The notes under the pieces are model-generated. The model did not search any database and had not been told where the DNA came from. It saw only the letters and a list, made by a program, of their open reading frames with translations. From Acidimicrobiaceae bacterium (lineage in GTDB: Bacteria; Actinomycetota; Acidimicrobiia; Acidimicrobiales; RAAP-2), in NCBI GenBank assembly GCA_003132165.1, contig PKWW01000048.1, forward strand, positions 1-64,000: a DNA stretch of 64,000 bases, given 5' to 3'. A program made the position numbers and the translations under genes. This document shows positions 1-8,806 of the stretch, one piece after another. How positions within the stretch are numbered: the first letter of the stretch is position 1; each line of letters opens with the position of its first letter.

Positions 1-253
1 CACTCAACGGGGTCAAGGTCAACGGTTCTCGACGTAGTGGTTGATTCTTACGCACGCCGTTCCCATCCACGGTTGTCCGCACGCAACCAATTCTTCCCTG
101 CGTTTCGCGCCCACTAGCGCTCGCGCAACGCCCAACAAAAGAGCTCGCTCCCGAGGTCCGACTGAGCGTGAGCATCGAATCCTCATCTCGGGACTTGTGC
201 GCTAATGAAGCTGCGGGCTCCTTAGCTCTGAGAAGAACGCAACGTGTTGGGGC

Positions 254-2101
254 TCAACGTTGGTTGTAGCGAATCGTGCAGGACTCACCATTGGCCAAAG
301 TGATGGTGAAAGTGAACACGCCGTTGCGTGATCGCGGGCTTGCCGTAACAACCACGATCAACACCTTGCCGGTGTCGCGAGTGGCGACAGCCGTGGTTCC
401 GGCGTGGCTCGTGACGCTGGGGTGACCGTAGAAACCGGTGCCATGAATACTGAGCGACACGCTCTTGCCGGCTACCGCGTGGCCGTTGATCGACGTGGCC
501 CTGGGAGGGACCAGTGGCGTCGTGCTCACCAGCGTGAACCTGAACGTTCCCGTATCACCCGTGAGGTCGCTCGTGGTGCCGGTCGCGATATACGTACCAG
601 CGCTCAACGCTCCGCTCGTGGTGACCAGCCCACTCGAGCTCACGCTGAGGTGAGCACTGCCGCTCACCTGGGTGTAGGTCACGGCACCCAGATTGGCCCC
701 GACACTGAGTTGGTCACTGAACGATGACGACGCCACAGTCAGAACTGACGCCGTGATGGGGTCACGTTGTACGAGCGTGCCGACTTTCAATGTGAAGCTG
801 AAAGTTCCCGTATCACCCGTGAGGTCGCTCGTGGTGCCGGTCGCGATATACGTACCAGCGCTCAACGCTCCGCTCGTGGTGATGAATCCACTCGCGCTCA
901 CCGTCAATTGGGGACTTCCGCTCGTCTGCACGTAGGTCACTGCACCGTCGCTGCCGGTGACGTTCAGTTGATCGTTGAAGGTCGCGGAGCCACTCACCTT
1001 CACGGAGGCCGACGCAGGCGTACCTGGAACCAACGTACCCACCGCGAGCGTCAGGGCGAAACTTCCCGTATCACCCGACGGGTCACTCGTAGTGCCGGTC
1101 GTAATGTACGAGCCCGGTGTCAACACTCCACTCGTCGTGACGATTCCACTCGCGCCCACCGTCAAATTCGGACTGCCGCTGGTCTGGACGTAGGAAACAA
1201 CACCGTTGCTGTTGGTTGAGATGAGTTGATCATTGAAGGTCGCCGAATCAGCAACCGCGACCGACGTCGCCACGGGTGTATTCAAGAGGCCACAGACGTA
1301 GTCGCCGTCGTAGCCAAGCGACGGGTACTGGATCATCGCCACGCGCCCGCCGAGGAAGGACTGAGAGGCGCAGCCCGCCTGCGCCGATGCCAAGGTGGCG
1401 AAACCCGGAATCCACGCCGGCACCGAGGGGAACGTCGACCCGGTGCCGCCGGTAATCACCTTCCACTGTGACGGCGTTGAGTAAATGCCGACCGACGTGA
1501 CGCCAATATTATTGAACGACGCGAGCATGCCCTCGAGCATCGCTTGGTCGTTCGCGTCCGACGCCGCAGTTCGGCCGTACTCAATGGTCTCCCATAGGTT
1601 GCCGGTCTCAACGTCGAGCCACCACGGCGTCGCTGCTGCTTGCGACGACGGTGACGTTGATCCGTCGGTGCTCTCGGAGCTGACGGCGTTCGCGAAGGCG
1701 ACACGTGCAGAATTCCAGCCGTAGTCATACGAACACCCCGTTGTGTTCGCGCCCGAACATATGCGCGGAGTCTGTTGACCGGTGGGCCAGTTCGCCGCAG
1801 ATGTCGGACCCGGGTTCTCGGTGTTGGCATAGAAACTCGGTGTGTGACCGACGGCACTCTTGGCCCAGACCAACTCTCGTGCGAGACATCGATTTGTAGT
1901 GAACGTGGAACCGCCATTGACGCCGACGACGCCGAAGGTCGGCGCCAAAGGCAAGGCTTCGCTGCATTGGGGAAAACTAATATCGAAACCCGTGGACGAA
2001 GACGTAACCGTCGCACCAACCAATGCAGTGCTCGTTGGGATGACGAGGAGCACAGCGGCCACGAGGACCGCCGCCAGGGGCTTCGTCAAGAGGAATTTCA
2101 C
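254..2101 (-). CDS. Secreted GH25-like (DUF1906-like) protein with three C-terminal repeats
   Basis: The protein has an N-terminal signal segment (VKFLLTKPLAAVLVAAVLL). A region of about 220 residues follows that resembles the glycoside-hydrolase-25-like/DUF1906 fold of actinobacterial secreted proteins, with the motifs FDISFPQC, WWLDVETGN and VGIYSTPSQW. Three repeats of about 86 residues follow, each with the pattern SxxFxDQL, TSGxLxxGxYxxTGTTSD and GDTGxFxFTL, and then an IPT-like beta segment. It is probably exported and acts at the cell surface. Substrate and activity are unknown, and I cannot assign catalytic residues beyond the Asp/Glu of LDVE. The frame is open further upstream, but a promoter-like pair at 2142-2170 lies inside that extension, so I chose the GTG at 2101, about 34 bases after the predicted transcript start. 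Confidence 0.75.
   Translation of the reverse strand: MKFLLTKPLAAVLVAAVLLVIPTSTALVGATVTSSSTGFDISFPQCSEALPLAPTFGVVGVNGGSTFTTNRCLARELVWAKSAVGHTPSFYANTENPGPTSAANWPTGQQTPRICSGANTTGCSYDYGWNSARVAFANAVSSESTDGSTSPSSQAAATPWWLDVETGNLWETIEYGRTAASDANDQAMLEGMLASFNNIGVTSVGIYSTPSQWKVITGGTGSTFPSVPAWIPGFATLASAQAGCASQSFLGGRVAMIQYPSLGYDGDYVCGLLNTPVATSVAVADSATFNDQLISTNSNGVVSYVQTSGSPNLTVGASGIVTTSGVLTPGSYITTGTTSDPSGDTGSFALTLAVGTLVPGTPASASVKVSGSATFNDQLNVTGSDGAVTYVQTSGSPQLTVSASGFITTSGALSAGTYIATGTTSDLTGDTGTFSFTLKVGTLVQRDPITASVLTVASSSFSDQLSVGANLGAVTYTQVSGSAHLSVSSSGLVTTSGALSAGTYIATGTTSDLTGDTGTFRFTLVSTTPLVPPRATSINGHAVAGKSVSLSIHGTGFYGHPSVTSHAGTTAVATRDTGKVLIVVVTASPRSRNGVFTFTITLANGESCTIRYNQR
546..1140 (-). repeat. Three 258-bp tandem coding repeats; two share 79 identical bases
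   Basis: Bases 546-624 and 804-882 are identical over 79 positions at an offset of 258. A third, diverged copy follows at the same spacing near 1062-1140. The units encode the three C-terminal domains of the secreted protein. The spacing is a multiple of three, so unit gain or loss would keep the frame. The perfect match inside otherwise diverged units suggests recent gene conversion or duplication. Confidence 0.85.
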
Positions 2102-2141
2102 GTAACCCAATCCTAGGAGCACCCGCGAGTTTCTCGAAAAG

Positions 2142-2170
2142 AGGGTATTTATCGTCTTTTTGGGCTGCAA
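2142..2170 (-). promoter_or_regulatory. Sigma70-like promoter of the secreted repeat protein
   Basis: On the minus strand a TTGCAG box (2170-2165) and a TACCCT box (2147-2142, fitting TAnnnT) are separated by exactly 17 bases. The predicted transcript start near 2135 lies upstream of the GTG at 2101. This is a sequence match only. Confidence 0.5.
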
Positions 2171-2340
2171 ACCCGTTGGGGACAACTAACGGTGAGTGAA
2201 AGCGCTCGAACCGAAGCGCACCCCAACTCCCGCGTCACAGAGTTGCTCTGCGTCGCTTGATTTGTCTTTTGTTGGTGATCGCCAGATTGCTGGCTCTTCG
2301 ACGTGTTCCGCGAGCCCATTGCGGCTGGGCAGCTTCGCGG

Positions 2341-3570
2341 CTACGGCTTGCCCAGCACTACACAGCTTCCGGTGTAGTTCGTGCCGTCGGCCCCCACGGC
2401 GAGCAGCCGTGCGGAGTACACGCGAGTCATGGAGAAGAAATTCTTCGAGGTGAACGGCGCAAGCGATGTGTTGGTGGCCCTGAAGGTTTGGGTCACGGCG
2501 CGCAACTGACCAACGCACGCCGAGCCGCTGCTGATGACCAGTGTTGTCTCCACGATTGGAGTGACAACCATGGACCACCGCAAAGAGAGCGCGTTGGTGG
2601 TGAACATTGACTTCGACGCCGAGAGCACGGGCGCCGGCACACTCGAGGGAACCAGTGTCGTCGTGGTCACCGAAGGCACCGGCGCGTACCGTAACCCACC
2701 GGGAAAGTACGGCAGCTCTGTCGCCCACGAGAATGTCGTCGCCGGTGGAGACCCCGCGGGCACCTCGACCAGGTCCACGTAGGACATGCCGCTGCCGATT
2801 GCCACGTCGCCGGTCCCCATCTCGCACGTGGTGCACCCGAGGCCAACGCCGGGATTGAAGCTCGGGTCGCTGCCAAGGAGTTCGTCGCGGTGAGCCCAGC
2901 ATCCCGCAGCAGTGGCTGTCTTACATGCGATGTTGCTGGTTGCTGCGGCATTGCCGCCCCAGCCGTCGTCGTACATCCACACGTAGTCAGCCTCGAGAGT
3001 CGTGCCACCGCCAAACCACGCCCCGCCGAAGCCCTGGGGCCCCGAGGTGCCGACACCCTGAGCGAAGCCGGATGCCCGCGTCGGATCGGTGCTGGCCTGC
3101 GCGGCGCGCTGGGCCTCGGCGCTCAGCGCGCTGTTGAGACCTACGTACGGCGGGTAGCCGTCGCCGACCCGTTCCATGTCCGCCAGGACGAAGAGCTGCT
3201 GGCCAATCGTGAGGGTGCTCCAGTTGATGGGAAGTACCAGCACCGATTCACCGAACTCGGCCCGTGCGTTGTTGACGGCGCTGAACACGTAGTCGTCGCA
3301 CGCCGCGCTCGGAGCGCCCGAGGCCCACACGAGCGAGGCCGACACGAGCGAGGTCGACACGCAGGGGTTATCGCCGGAGGAGAGGAAGTTGGGACTCGGC
3401 GTGATGTTCGCCGGCGGGTTGGCGGGCGTTGACGAGGACGTTGCCGCGGCGGCGACTGCACCACTGACGAGGCACCCGACGAGAAGCGCCAGCCCAGCCA
3501 GAGCAACTCGACCATTGCGCGAAGGCAATTGGCGTTTTCGCGCGGGTTCGATCGTGTGATGTGATGTCAA
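2341..3570 (-). CDS. Secreted CAP/SCP-like domain protein
   Basis: A signal peptide (basic RKRQLPSRNGR, then a hydrophobic stretch ending AAAATSSS) is followed by a domain resembling actinobacterial CAP-superfamily extracellular proteins. The visible features are NNARAEFG, ERVGDGYPPYVGL, ADYVWMYDDGWGG, CWAHRDELL and SYVDLVEV. The last part of about 100 residues is Ser/Thr/Val-rich and looks like a beta domain. Six Cys lie in the exported part. The open frame extends to an ATG at 3606, but the TTG at 3570 has a GGGAG seven bases upstream and leaves a better signal peptide, so I chose TTG. Function is unknown; CAP proteins are diverse. It lies 240 bp upstream, on the same strand, of the other secreted protein. 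Confidence 0.75.
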   Translation of the reverse strand: MTSHHTIEPARKRQLPSRNGRVALAGLALLVGCLVSGAVAAAATSSSTPANPPANITPSPNFLSSGDNPCVSTSLVSASLVWASGAPSAACDDYVFSAVNNARAEFGESVLVLPINWSTLTIGQQLFVLADMERVGDGYPPYVGLNSALSAEAQRAAQASTDPTRASGFAQGVGTSGPQGFGGAWFGGGTTLEADYVWMYDDGWGGNAAATSNIACKTATAAGCWAHRDELLGSDPSFNPGVGLGCTTCEMGTGDVAIGSGMSYVDLVEVPAGSPPATTFSWATELPYFPGGLRYAPVPSVTTTTLVPSSVPAPVLSASKSMFTTNALSLRWSMVVTPIVETTLVISSGSACVGQLRAVTQTFRATNTSLAPFTSKNFFSMTRVYSARLLAVGADGTNYTGSCVVLGKP

Positions 3571-3606
3571 GGAGACACTCCCGTCGTGTAGAAAATCCCT
3601 GCACAA

Positions 3607-4081
3607 ACGTCAGAGGTCCTTTGACGTACCCTAACCGGCGCCAGTACCCGGGGAAGCATTGATCAGAGGAGCGATTGCCAAGCGTCGTGTCGCCATTGTT
3701 CAAACTTCACTGCCCACGCAGCCATTGACCCACGCGAACGCCCAATCGACCTATTGATTGCCAATCAGAACAACCGATTCTCAGAGTAAGGACGGACCTT
3801 CATCGAAACGTTGAACCTTTCAGTTGCTCTTGCGCAACGCGCCATCTTGAGAGCGCCCTCGCCGTGTCCTGCTCTCGGCCTGCGCATTGCGAAGCGATCG
3901 AGACAACTCTATAGAGGGCCGGGTTTTACATCGAAACTCGGCAAGAGAGTGCAGTGCTGGCTCGGCCACGACAAAAAGAGACCGTGTTCGTCGCACCGCA
4001 ATACCCCAACGGGAAAACTCTGACGCGCGATTCCCCGATAACTTCACGTTGAGGACCCACTTCGGCATCAATGAAGTCGCG
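3607..4081. other. Intergenic stretch, no gene seen
   Basis: About 475 bp between the CAP-like gene and the DCC-family gene. Open frames here on both strands lack recognisable family motifs and ribosome binding sites. The stretch is locally less GC-rich than its surroundings, as expected of non-coding sequence. I see no tRNA or terminator. Confidence 0.5.
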
Positions 4082-4483
4082 TCAGACTCCTTCAGTGCGA
4101 CCGGACGTCGCGCACGCGGGAGTGGCGCCCGGGAGGCGGTGGCGAAAGCGCGCGACCAAGAAATAGCCCGGGCGAGCAATCCACGATCCGGGCGCGGATT
4201 CGATGACGAGACCAAGAAATCGCCACAATCCTGACGCCTCGCGCAAGGCCCTCGCAACGGCCTGGTGACCGCGCTTCGAGTAGCCCGGGCCCACTACCCA
4301 GACGTACTTCTCGACATCACGTCGCGAGAGCGACATCGCGTCGAGTTCAACGTCGCTCAAAGACTGGGACGGCACGAGTGAAGTCGTCGTATCCTCGCGC
4401 AGCCTGCGCCGCAGCCACGCCACCTTGGTCGAGCAGAACCCGCAGTTCCCGTCGTAGATCAACAGAGCGTCCCGAGTTGTCAC
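4082..4483 (-). CDS. DCC-family (DUF393) thiol-disulfide oxidoreductase-like protein
   Basis: The 133-residue protein begins with the family signature YDGNCGFCS (Cys14, Cys17) on a predicted first beta strand. This is the DxxCxxC motif that gives the DCC family its name. The C-terminal segment (RFRHRLPGATPAC) matches the usual helix and terminal Cys. Length is normal for the family. DCC proteins are thioredoxin-like and presumed redox active; substrates are not established. It is separated from the downstream E1 beta gene by a strong hairpin, so it is probably not in that operon. Confidence 0.85.
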   Translation of the reverse strand: MTTRDALLIYDGNCGFCSTKVAWLRRRLREDTTTSLVPSQSLSDVELDAMSLSRRDVEKYVWVVGPGYSKRGHQAVARALREASGLWRFLGLVIESAPGSWIARPGYFLVARFRHRLPGATPACATSGRTEGV

Positions 4484-4543
4484 ATTGTGACCTTATTGGT
4501 CGCCAACAGGAAGGAGTTCCCCCGAGTGGTTGCGCGCAATGAA

Positions 4544-4584
4544 GAAGCCCGTGGCGTCGAGGGAGGCTCGACGCCACGGGCTTC
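4544..4584 (-). terminator. Strong hairpin after the liv/E1 operon
   Basis: GAAGCCCGTGGCGTCGA (4544-4560) pairs perfectly with 4568-4584 across a 7-base loop, giving a 17-bp stem 15 bases past the E1 beta stop codon. The minus-strand 3' flank is only mildly T-rich (TTCATTG). I infer a transcription terminator or transcript-end stabiliser for the nine-gene leftward operon. Confidence 0.8.
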
Positions 4585-4599
4585 TCGACTAGCGGTGTC

Positions 4600-5577
4600 C
4601 TACGAGTTCATCGATTTCGACACCGTGGTGACGATCCGCTCGATGGAAGGAATGGCCATGTCCTCGAGCGCATCAGCCGCCGGCAAGGGGATGTGGGGCG
4701 TCGTGATGCGAACGATCGGTCCGTCGAGGTCGTAGAACGCCTCCTCACTGACGATTGACGCCAGTTCTCCACCCCACCCGCACAAGCGCGGGTTCTCTTC
4801 GACCGTGAACAGACGGCCGGTCGCGGACGTCTCGCGCAGGATCGTCTTGGTGTCGAGCGGCACCAGCGAGCGAACGTCGACGACCGTGCAGTCGATGCCC
4901 ATCTCGGCGAGCTCCTCGGCGGCTTGAAGGGCTCGCGGCACCATGTTGCCGAGCGCGACGAGCGTCGCGTCGGTTCCCTGGCGCAACACCTTGGCCGTTC
5001 CGAGCGTGTCGACGATGTCGCCTTCGGGCACGTCCATCTTGGACGAGTAGAGCGCCTTCTCCTCGAGGAAGATGACTGGATCGTTGTCCCTGATCGACGC
5101 GGCCATGAGTCCAATGACGTCGCGCGCGTTCGAGGGGACGACGACCTTAAGACCCGGGATCATCATCGCCCAGTTCTCCACGCTCTGGGAGTGCTGGGCC
5201 CCGAAGCGCAGCCCACCACCGTTGCCCGAGCGGATCACCAGCGGGAACGTCATCTGCCCGTTGGTCATGTAGCGGCTCTTGGCGATCTCGTTCACGACGA
5301 TGTCCCAGCAGACGGCGAAGAAGTCCGCGAACATGATCTCGGCGACGGGGCGCAGCCCCGTCATGGCGGCGCCCATCGCCGCACCCAGGATGGCCTGTTC
5401 GCTGATGGGGGTGTCGCGCACGCGTCGAGGACCGAACTCCTCGAGGAGCCCCACCGTGCCCTTGAAGACGCCACCGGCGGCGCCGATGTCCTCGCCGATC
5501 ATCACGACCGATTCGTCGAGGCGCATCTCTTGTGCGATGCCCCTCGCGATTGCCTCACGAAATGTCAATTGCGCCAT
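4600..5577 (-). CDS. 2-oxoacid dehydrogenase E1 component, beta subunit
   Basis: A 325-residue protein of the pyruvate/acetoin/branched-chain 2-oxoacid dehydrogenase E1 beta family. It carries FREAIARGIAQEM, GEDIGAAGGVFKGT, RVRDTPISEQAILGAAMGAA, PVAEIMFADF, GLRFGAQHSQS and a C-terminal transketolase domain (DVRSLVPLD, ENPRLCGWGGELAS). With the alpha subunit it forms the thiamine-diphosphate E1 that decarboxylates a 2-oxoacid and acylates the lipoyl arm of E2. The ATG at 5577 has GGAGG upstream and overlaps the alpha gene by 13 bases, implying coupled translation. The E2 partner is on the divergent operon at 14798. Which oxoacid is used cannot be read from the sequence. Last gene of the liv operon. 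Confidence 0.93.
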   Translation of the reverse strand: MAQLTFREAIARGIAQEMRLDESVVMIGEDIGAAGGVFKGTVGLLEEFGPRRVRDTPISEQAILGAAMGAAMTGLRPVAEIMFADFFAVCWDIVVNEIAKSRYMTNGQMTFPLVIRSGNGGGLRFGAQHSQSVENWAMMIPGLKVVVPSNARDVIGLMAASIRDNDPVIFLEEKALYSSKMDVPEGDIVDTLGTAKVLRQGTDATLVALGNMVPRALQAAEELAEMGIDCTVVDVRSLVPLDTKTILRETSATGRLFTVEENPRLCGWGGELASIVSEEAFYDLDGPIVRITTPHIPLPAADALEDMAIPSIERIVTTVSKSMNS

Positions 5578-6572
5578 GCCGAGCCTCCGTCCGCCCATAC
5601 GTCCTTCATCAATAAGTCCTCGCCCGGTATGGCACCGGCCTTCGCCTCTTCGGTCGCCAACTCCACTTCGTCGGCCACCGCCTTTTCGATCTCGACCAGT
5701 TTCGTCTCGGGCACGCCGAGCTCGAGCAGGCGGGTGTGGTAGCGCGGGATCGGGTCCTTCGCGAGCCACTCGGCGACCTCGTCGTCGGGGCGGTACTTGC
5801 CCGGGTCAGCTCTCGAGTGACCGCCGTGACGGTAGGTCTTGGCCTCGATCATGCTCGGGCCGCCGCCCTCGCGCGCCTTGGTGATCGCCGCGAGCGCCAC
5901 TTCGTAGACGGCGTCGGCGTCGTTGCCGTCGACGATGATGCTCTCGAGCCCGTAGGCGCTCGCGCGGTCCGCGGCGGGGTTCGCGACCGCGGTCACCTCG
6001 GTCGTGCGGGTGTACTCCATCCAGAGGTTGTTCTCACAGACGAACACGACCGGCAGCTTCCAGACCGCGGCGAAGTTGAGCGCCTCGTGGAAGGCCCCGA
6101 TGTTGGTCGAGCCGTCGCCGAAGAAGCAGACCGCCACCTGGTCGGTGCCACGGTACTGGGCGCTCCACGCCGCCCCGCAGGCAATGGGCAGGTGCGCGCC
6201 GATGATCGCGTAGGAACCCATGACGCCGTGCTCGACGCTGGTGAGGTGCATCGAGCCGCCCTTGCCGGCCATGAGGCCGTTGGTGCGCCCGAGCAGCTCG
6301 GCGAGCACCGGGGTCATGGGCACCCCGCGCGCCAGCGTGTGGGCGTGGCCGCGGTAGGTCGCGAACGTCCAGTCGGTGGGTCGCATGGCGGCGGCGAAGC
6401 CCGACGCGATCGCCTCTTGCCCTAGTGACAGGTGGCTCGTGCCCTTCACCAGGTTCTCGAGGAACAGGTCGTAGGCGCGCTTCTCGAACTGGCGAAGCGC
6501 CACCTGGCTGCGGTAGAGGCCAAGTTTGAAATCAATGTCCGTGGAAGCGGCGACGTTGACAGTGGTGGACAT
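5565..6572 (-). CDS. 2-oxoacid dehydrogenase E1 component, alpha subunit
   Basis: A 335-residue TPP-dependent E1 alpha. HLSLGQEAIA and YRGHAHTLARG near the N-terminus, GKGGSMHL (103-110) and the TPP/Mg motif GDGSTN (152-157) with the closing NN at 181-182 are all present. The loop TYRHGGHSRADPGKY (246-260) matches the active-site/phosphorylation loop of E1 alpha proteins. The family covers pyruvate, acetoin and branched-chain oxoacid dehydrogenases, and this sequence looks closest to the AcoA/PdhA type. It starts 10 bases after the M24 gene and overlaps the beta gene. Confidence 0.93.
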   Translation of the reverse strand: MSTTVNVAASTDIDFKLGLYRSQVALRQFEKRAYDLFLENLVKGTSHLSLGQEAIASGFAAAMRPTDWTFATYRGHAHTLARGVPMTPVLAELLGRTNGLMAGKGGSMHLTSVEHGVMGSYAIIGAHLPIACGAAWSAQYRGTDQVAVCFFGDGSTNIGAFHEALNFAAVWKLPVVFVCENNLWMEYTRTTEVTAVANPAADRASAYGLESIIVDGNDADAVYEVALAAITKAREGGGPSMIEAKTYRHGGHSRADPGKYRPDDEVAEWLAKDPIPRYHTRLLELGVPETKLVEIEKAVADEVELATEEAKAGAIPGEDLLMKDVWADGGSAWRN

Positions 6573-6582
6573 TTCTCTGCTC

Positions 6583-7836
6583 CTAGTACTTATTGGCGAT
6601 CATGAGTTCCTGTGCGGGGAACTTCGTGAGGATGGCGGGACCGTCGTCAGTGACGACGATCTCTTCTTCGATCCGCGCCGCCGACACCCCGTCGCTGGCC
6701 GGACAATACGTCTCGAGCGCGAAGACCATGCCGGCCTTCAACTCGATAGGGTCGGTCAGCGAGTTCAGTCGGCTGATGACGGGTCGCTCATGCAGTCCGA
6801 GACCGAGGCCGTGGCCGAACTGGAGACCGAAGGCGGCCATCTCGTTGGCGAAACCGAACTCAGTCGCCGCGGGCCAGGCTTTGGCGATCTGGTCGGTCCC
6901 GATACCAGGGCGCACAAGGTCGATCGCCTTGTCCATCCATTCCCGGGCTTGGGTGTAGGCGTCTCGTTGGGGCGCAGTGGAACTGCCGACCGAAAGGGTG
7001 CGGTAGTAACAGGTGCGGTAACCGTTGTACGAGTGGATGATGTCGAAGAACGCCTGGTCCCCCGGACGGATGATGCGGTCCGTGAAATTGTGCGGGTGGG
7101 GGTTGCACCGTTCGCCCGAGACAGCATTGATCGCTTCAACCTGGTCCGAACCCATTTCGTAGAGACGCTTGTTCGCGAGTGCGACGATCTCGTTCTCGCG
7201 CACGCCAGGTTTCAGGGCTTCGAAGATGTCCTGGTAGACGCCGTCGACCATCGCCGCCGCTTGGGACAACAGCATCAACTCGTCCTGGTTCTTGATCTGT
7301 CGCGCGTCGAGCATCGTTTGCTGCGCGTCACGGACGTCAACGCCGGCCTTTTGCATCTCGAAGAGGAAGGGCAGCTCGACGATGTCGATGCCAATGGGTT
7401 GTCCCAGCACGCCCTGGTCCGCGAGGATTCCCACGATCTCCTTGACGGCCGACTCGAAAAGTCCGGCCTTCGGCGCGATCGCGCCGCGAAGTCCGAGCAT
7501 GCCCGCGCGGCAGTTGTCAGGTTCGAGCCACGGCGCGAAGAGCTTATGGTGAAGAGCGGCTGATCCGAAGTCCCACACGATGGGCTCACCACCGCGGGTC
7601 AGGAGGCAGTAGCGCGTCATCTTGTCGCCGAGCGCGCCGCCGACCCACGTGCCCGATACGTAGCGGATGTTGTAGAAGTCAAAGAGCAGCAGTGCTCCGA
7701 ATTCGCTCGCCTCGAGCGCCTCGCGAGCGCGGGCGAGTCGGTAATTGCGTAGTCGGTCGAAATCGACGCGAGTCTCAAAGTCAACGCCCATGTGCCCGGG
7801 CGTGATCATCGTTGGTCCGAAGCCGTCACGCATCAC
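6583..7836 (-). CDS. M24-family (creatinase/aminopeptidase-fold) enzyme with altered metal site
   Basis: A 417-residue creatinase/prolidase-type protein: an N-terminal creatinase-like domain (about 25-170) and a C-terminal pita-bread domain. Expected metal ligands Asp265 (FFDII), His342 (FGHGLGLGLHERP), Glu375 (ALETY) and Glu390 (RIEEEIVV) are present. The second Asp of the usual DxGxxxxGYxxDxxRT pattern is replaced: the sequence reads DIIHSYNGYRTCYYRT, with Cys276 in that place. M24 relatives with non-peptidase roles include creatinase, ectoine hydrolase (DoeA) and the DMSP lyase DddP, so Xaa-Pro peptidase activity should not be assumed. Its ATG overlaps the upstream dehydrogenase stop by four bases. 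Context suggests it acts on the imported compound. Confidence 0.85.
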   Translation of the reverse strand: MMRDGFGPTMITPGHMGVDFETRVDFDRLRNYRLARAREALEASEFGALLLFDFYNIRYVSGTWVGGALGDKMTRYCLLTRGGEPIVWDFGSAALHHKLFAPWLEPDNCRAGMLGLRGAIAPKAGLFESAVKEIVGILADQGVLGQPIGIDIVELPFLFEMQKAGVDVRDAQQTMLDARQIKNQDELMLLSQAAAMVDGVYQDIFEALKPGVRENEIVALANKRLYEMGSDQVEAINAVSGERCNPHPHNFTDRIIRPGDQAFFDIIHSYNGYRTCYYRTLSVGSSTAPQRDAYTQAREWMDKAIDLVRPGIGTDQIAKAWPAATEFGFANEMAAFGLQFGHGLGLGLHERPVISRLNSLTDPIELKAGMVFALETYCPASDGVSAARIEEEIVVTDDGPAILTKFPAQELMIANKY

Positions 7837-8771
7837 TGCACCCCACTTAGTCCGTCGTCGACATCGATGTTCTCTGATTCGAGTTTGAGGCCGGCGCCGC
7901 GAGCCGCTTCGAGCAACAGCACCGCAAAGTCCTCGTCCAGGTAACCCGCGCCAATGGCGCTCTTCACGATCTCAGTGCAGAGAGCCGACACCGGCATCGG
8001 CACGTCCAACTTGTAGGCGGCGGACATACCGAGATCGAAATCCTTGCGCAACAGGGTCGGTGTGAACGTGGGCTTGAAATCGAGGTTCACGAATGCGGGT
8101 GACTTGTAGCGGGTGAATGTCGAGCCCATGACCGAATTGTTCAAGAACTCGAGCCACGCGCTTCGCTTGATGCCGCCGCGCTCGGCGAGAACGGTGATCT
8201 CGGCCATGGCTTGGGTCACGATGCCGAGCATCATGTTGTGACAGATCTTCACGAGACGGGCCACTTCCCCTTCACCGACGTACGTGACGCCTTTGCCGAG
8301 TTGGTTGAAAAATGGACGGACCTCTTCGAAGGCGTCACTCGTGCCCGACACCGCAAGCGTCAGCTGGCCTGACGCCACGACTTTTGGATTACCGCTCACC
8401 GGAGCCGCGAGAAACTTGGTCCCCCGAGCGGTGCACGCCTCGCGCACACTCGCCGAGGTGTCCGAGGAGACCGTGGAGCAGTCCACGACGATCCGAGGGG
8501 CGTGGTCGGGGTTCGACAGCACGCCGTCGGGCCCCGAGGTCACCTCGATCAAATCGGCGTTCGCCGAGACCATTATGAAGACGATGTCACAGTCGGCGAG
8601 GTCGTGAGGGCTGTCGACGACCGTGGCGCCGAGTTCTCCGAGAACCTCGGCCTTCGCCCTCGTGCGGTTGGTGACCGTGACGTCATTGCCCGCAACCACA
8701 AGCCGCTTCGCCATGGCGGTACCCATGCGACCACAGCCGATCCAACCAATACGGATGTTGTGCTCACTCAT
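7833..8771 (-). CDS. NAD(P)-dependent beta-hydroxyacid dehydrogenase (3-hydroxyisobutyrate dehydrogenase family)
   Basis: A 312-residue two-domain protein. The Rossmann motif GWIGCGRMGTAMAKRL lies at 9-24, the substrate motifs DCSTVSSDTS (97-106) and APVSGNPKVVASG (123-135) follow, and the catalytic Lys175 and Asn179 sit in VKICHNMM. This family oxidises beta-hydroxyacids such as 3-hydroxyisobutyrate, tartronate or 2-(hydroxymethyl)glutarate to aldehydes or oxoacids. The residue NR after the second beta strand (VTVTNRTRAK) suggests a preference for NADP, which is inference. It lies 35 bases after livF and is translationally coupled to the M24 gene. The product might feed the E1/E2 complex. 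Confidence 0.9.
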   Translation of the reverse strand: MSEHNIRIGWIGCGRMGTAMAKRLVVAGNDVTVTNRTRAKAEVLGELGATVVDSPHDLADCDIVFIMVSANADLIEVTSGPDGVLSNPDHAPRIVVDCSTVSSDTSASVREACTARGTKFLAAPVSGNPKVVASGQLTLAVSGTSDAFEEVRPFFNQLGKGVTYVGEGEVARLVKICHNMMLGIVTQAMAEITVLAERGGIKRSAWLEFLNNSVMGSTFTRYKSPAFVNLDFKPTFTPTLLRKDFDLGMSAAYKLDVPMPVSALCTEIVKSAIGAGYLDEDFAVLLLEAARGAGLKLESENIDVDDGLSGVQ

Positions 8772-8806
8772 TTTTCGTTCTCTCGATCCTTCTCGCTACG
8801 CCCGAG

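Noticed and set aside
1-253. Possible gene end at the left edge
   Set aside because: No frame shows a motif or runs convincingly across the edge; the stretch looks intergenic.
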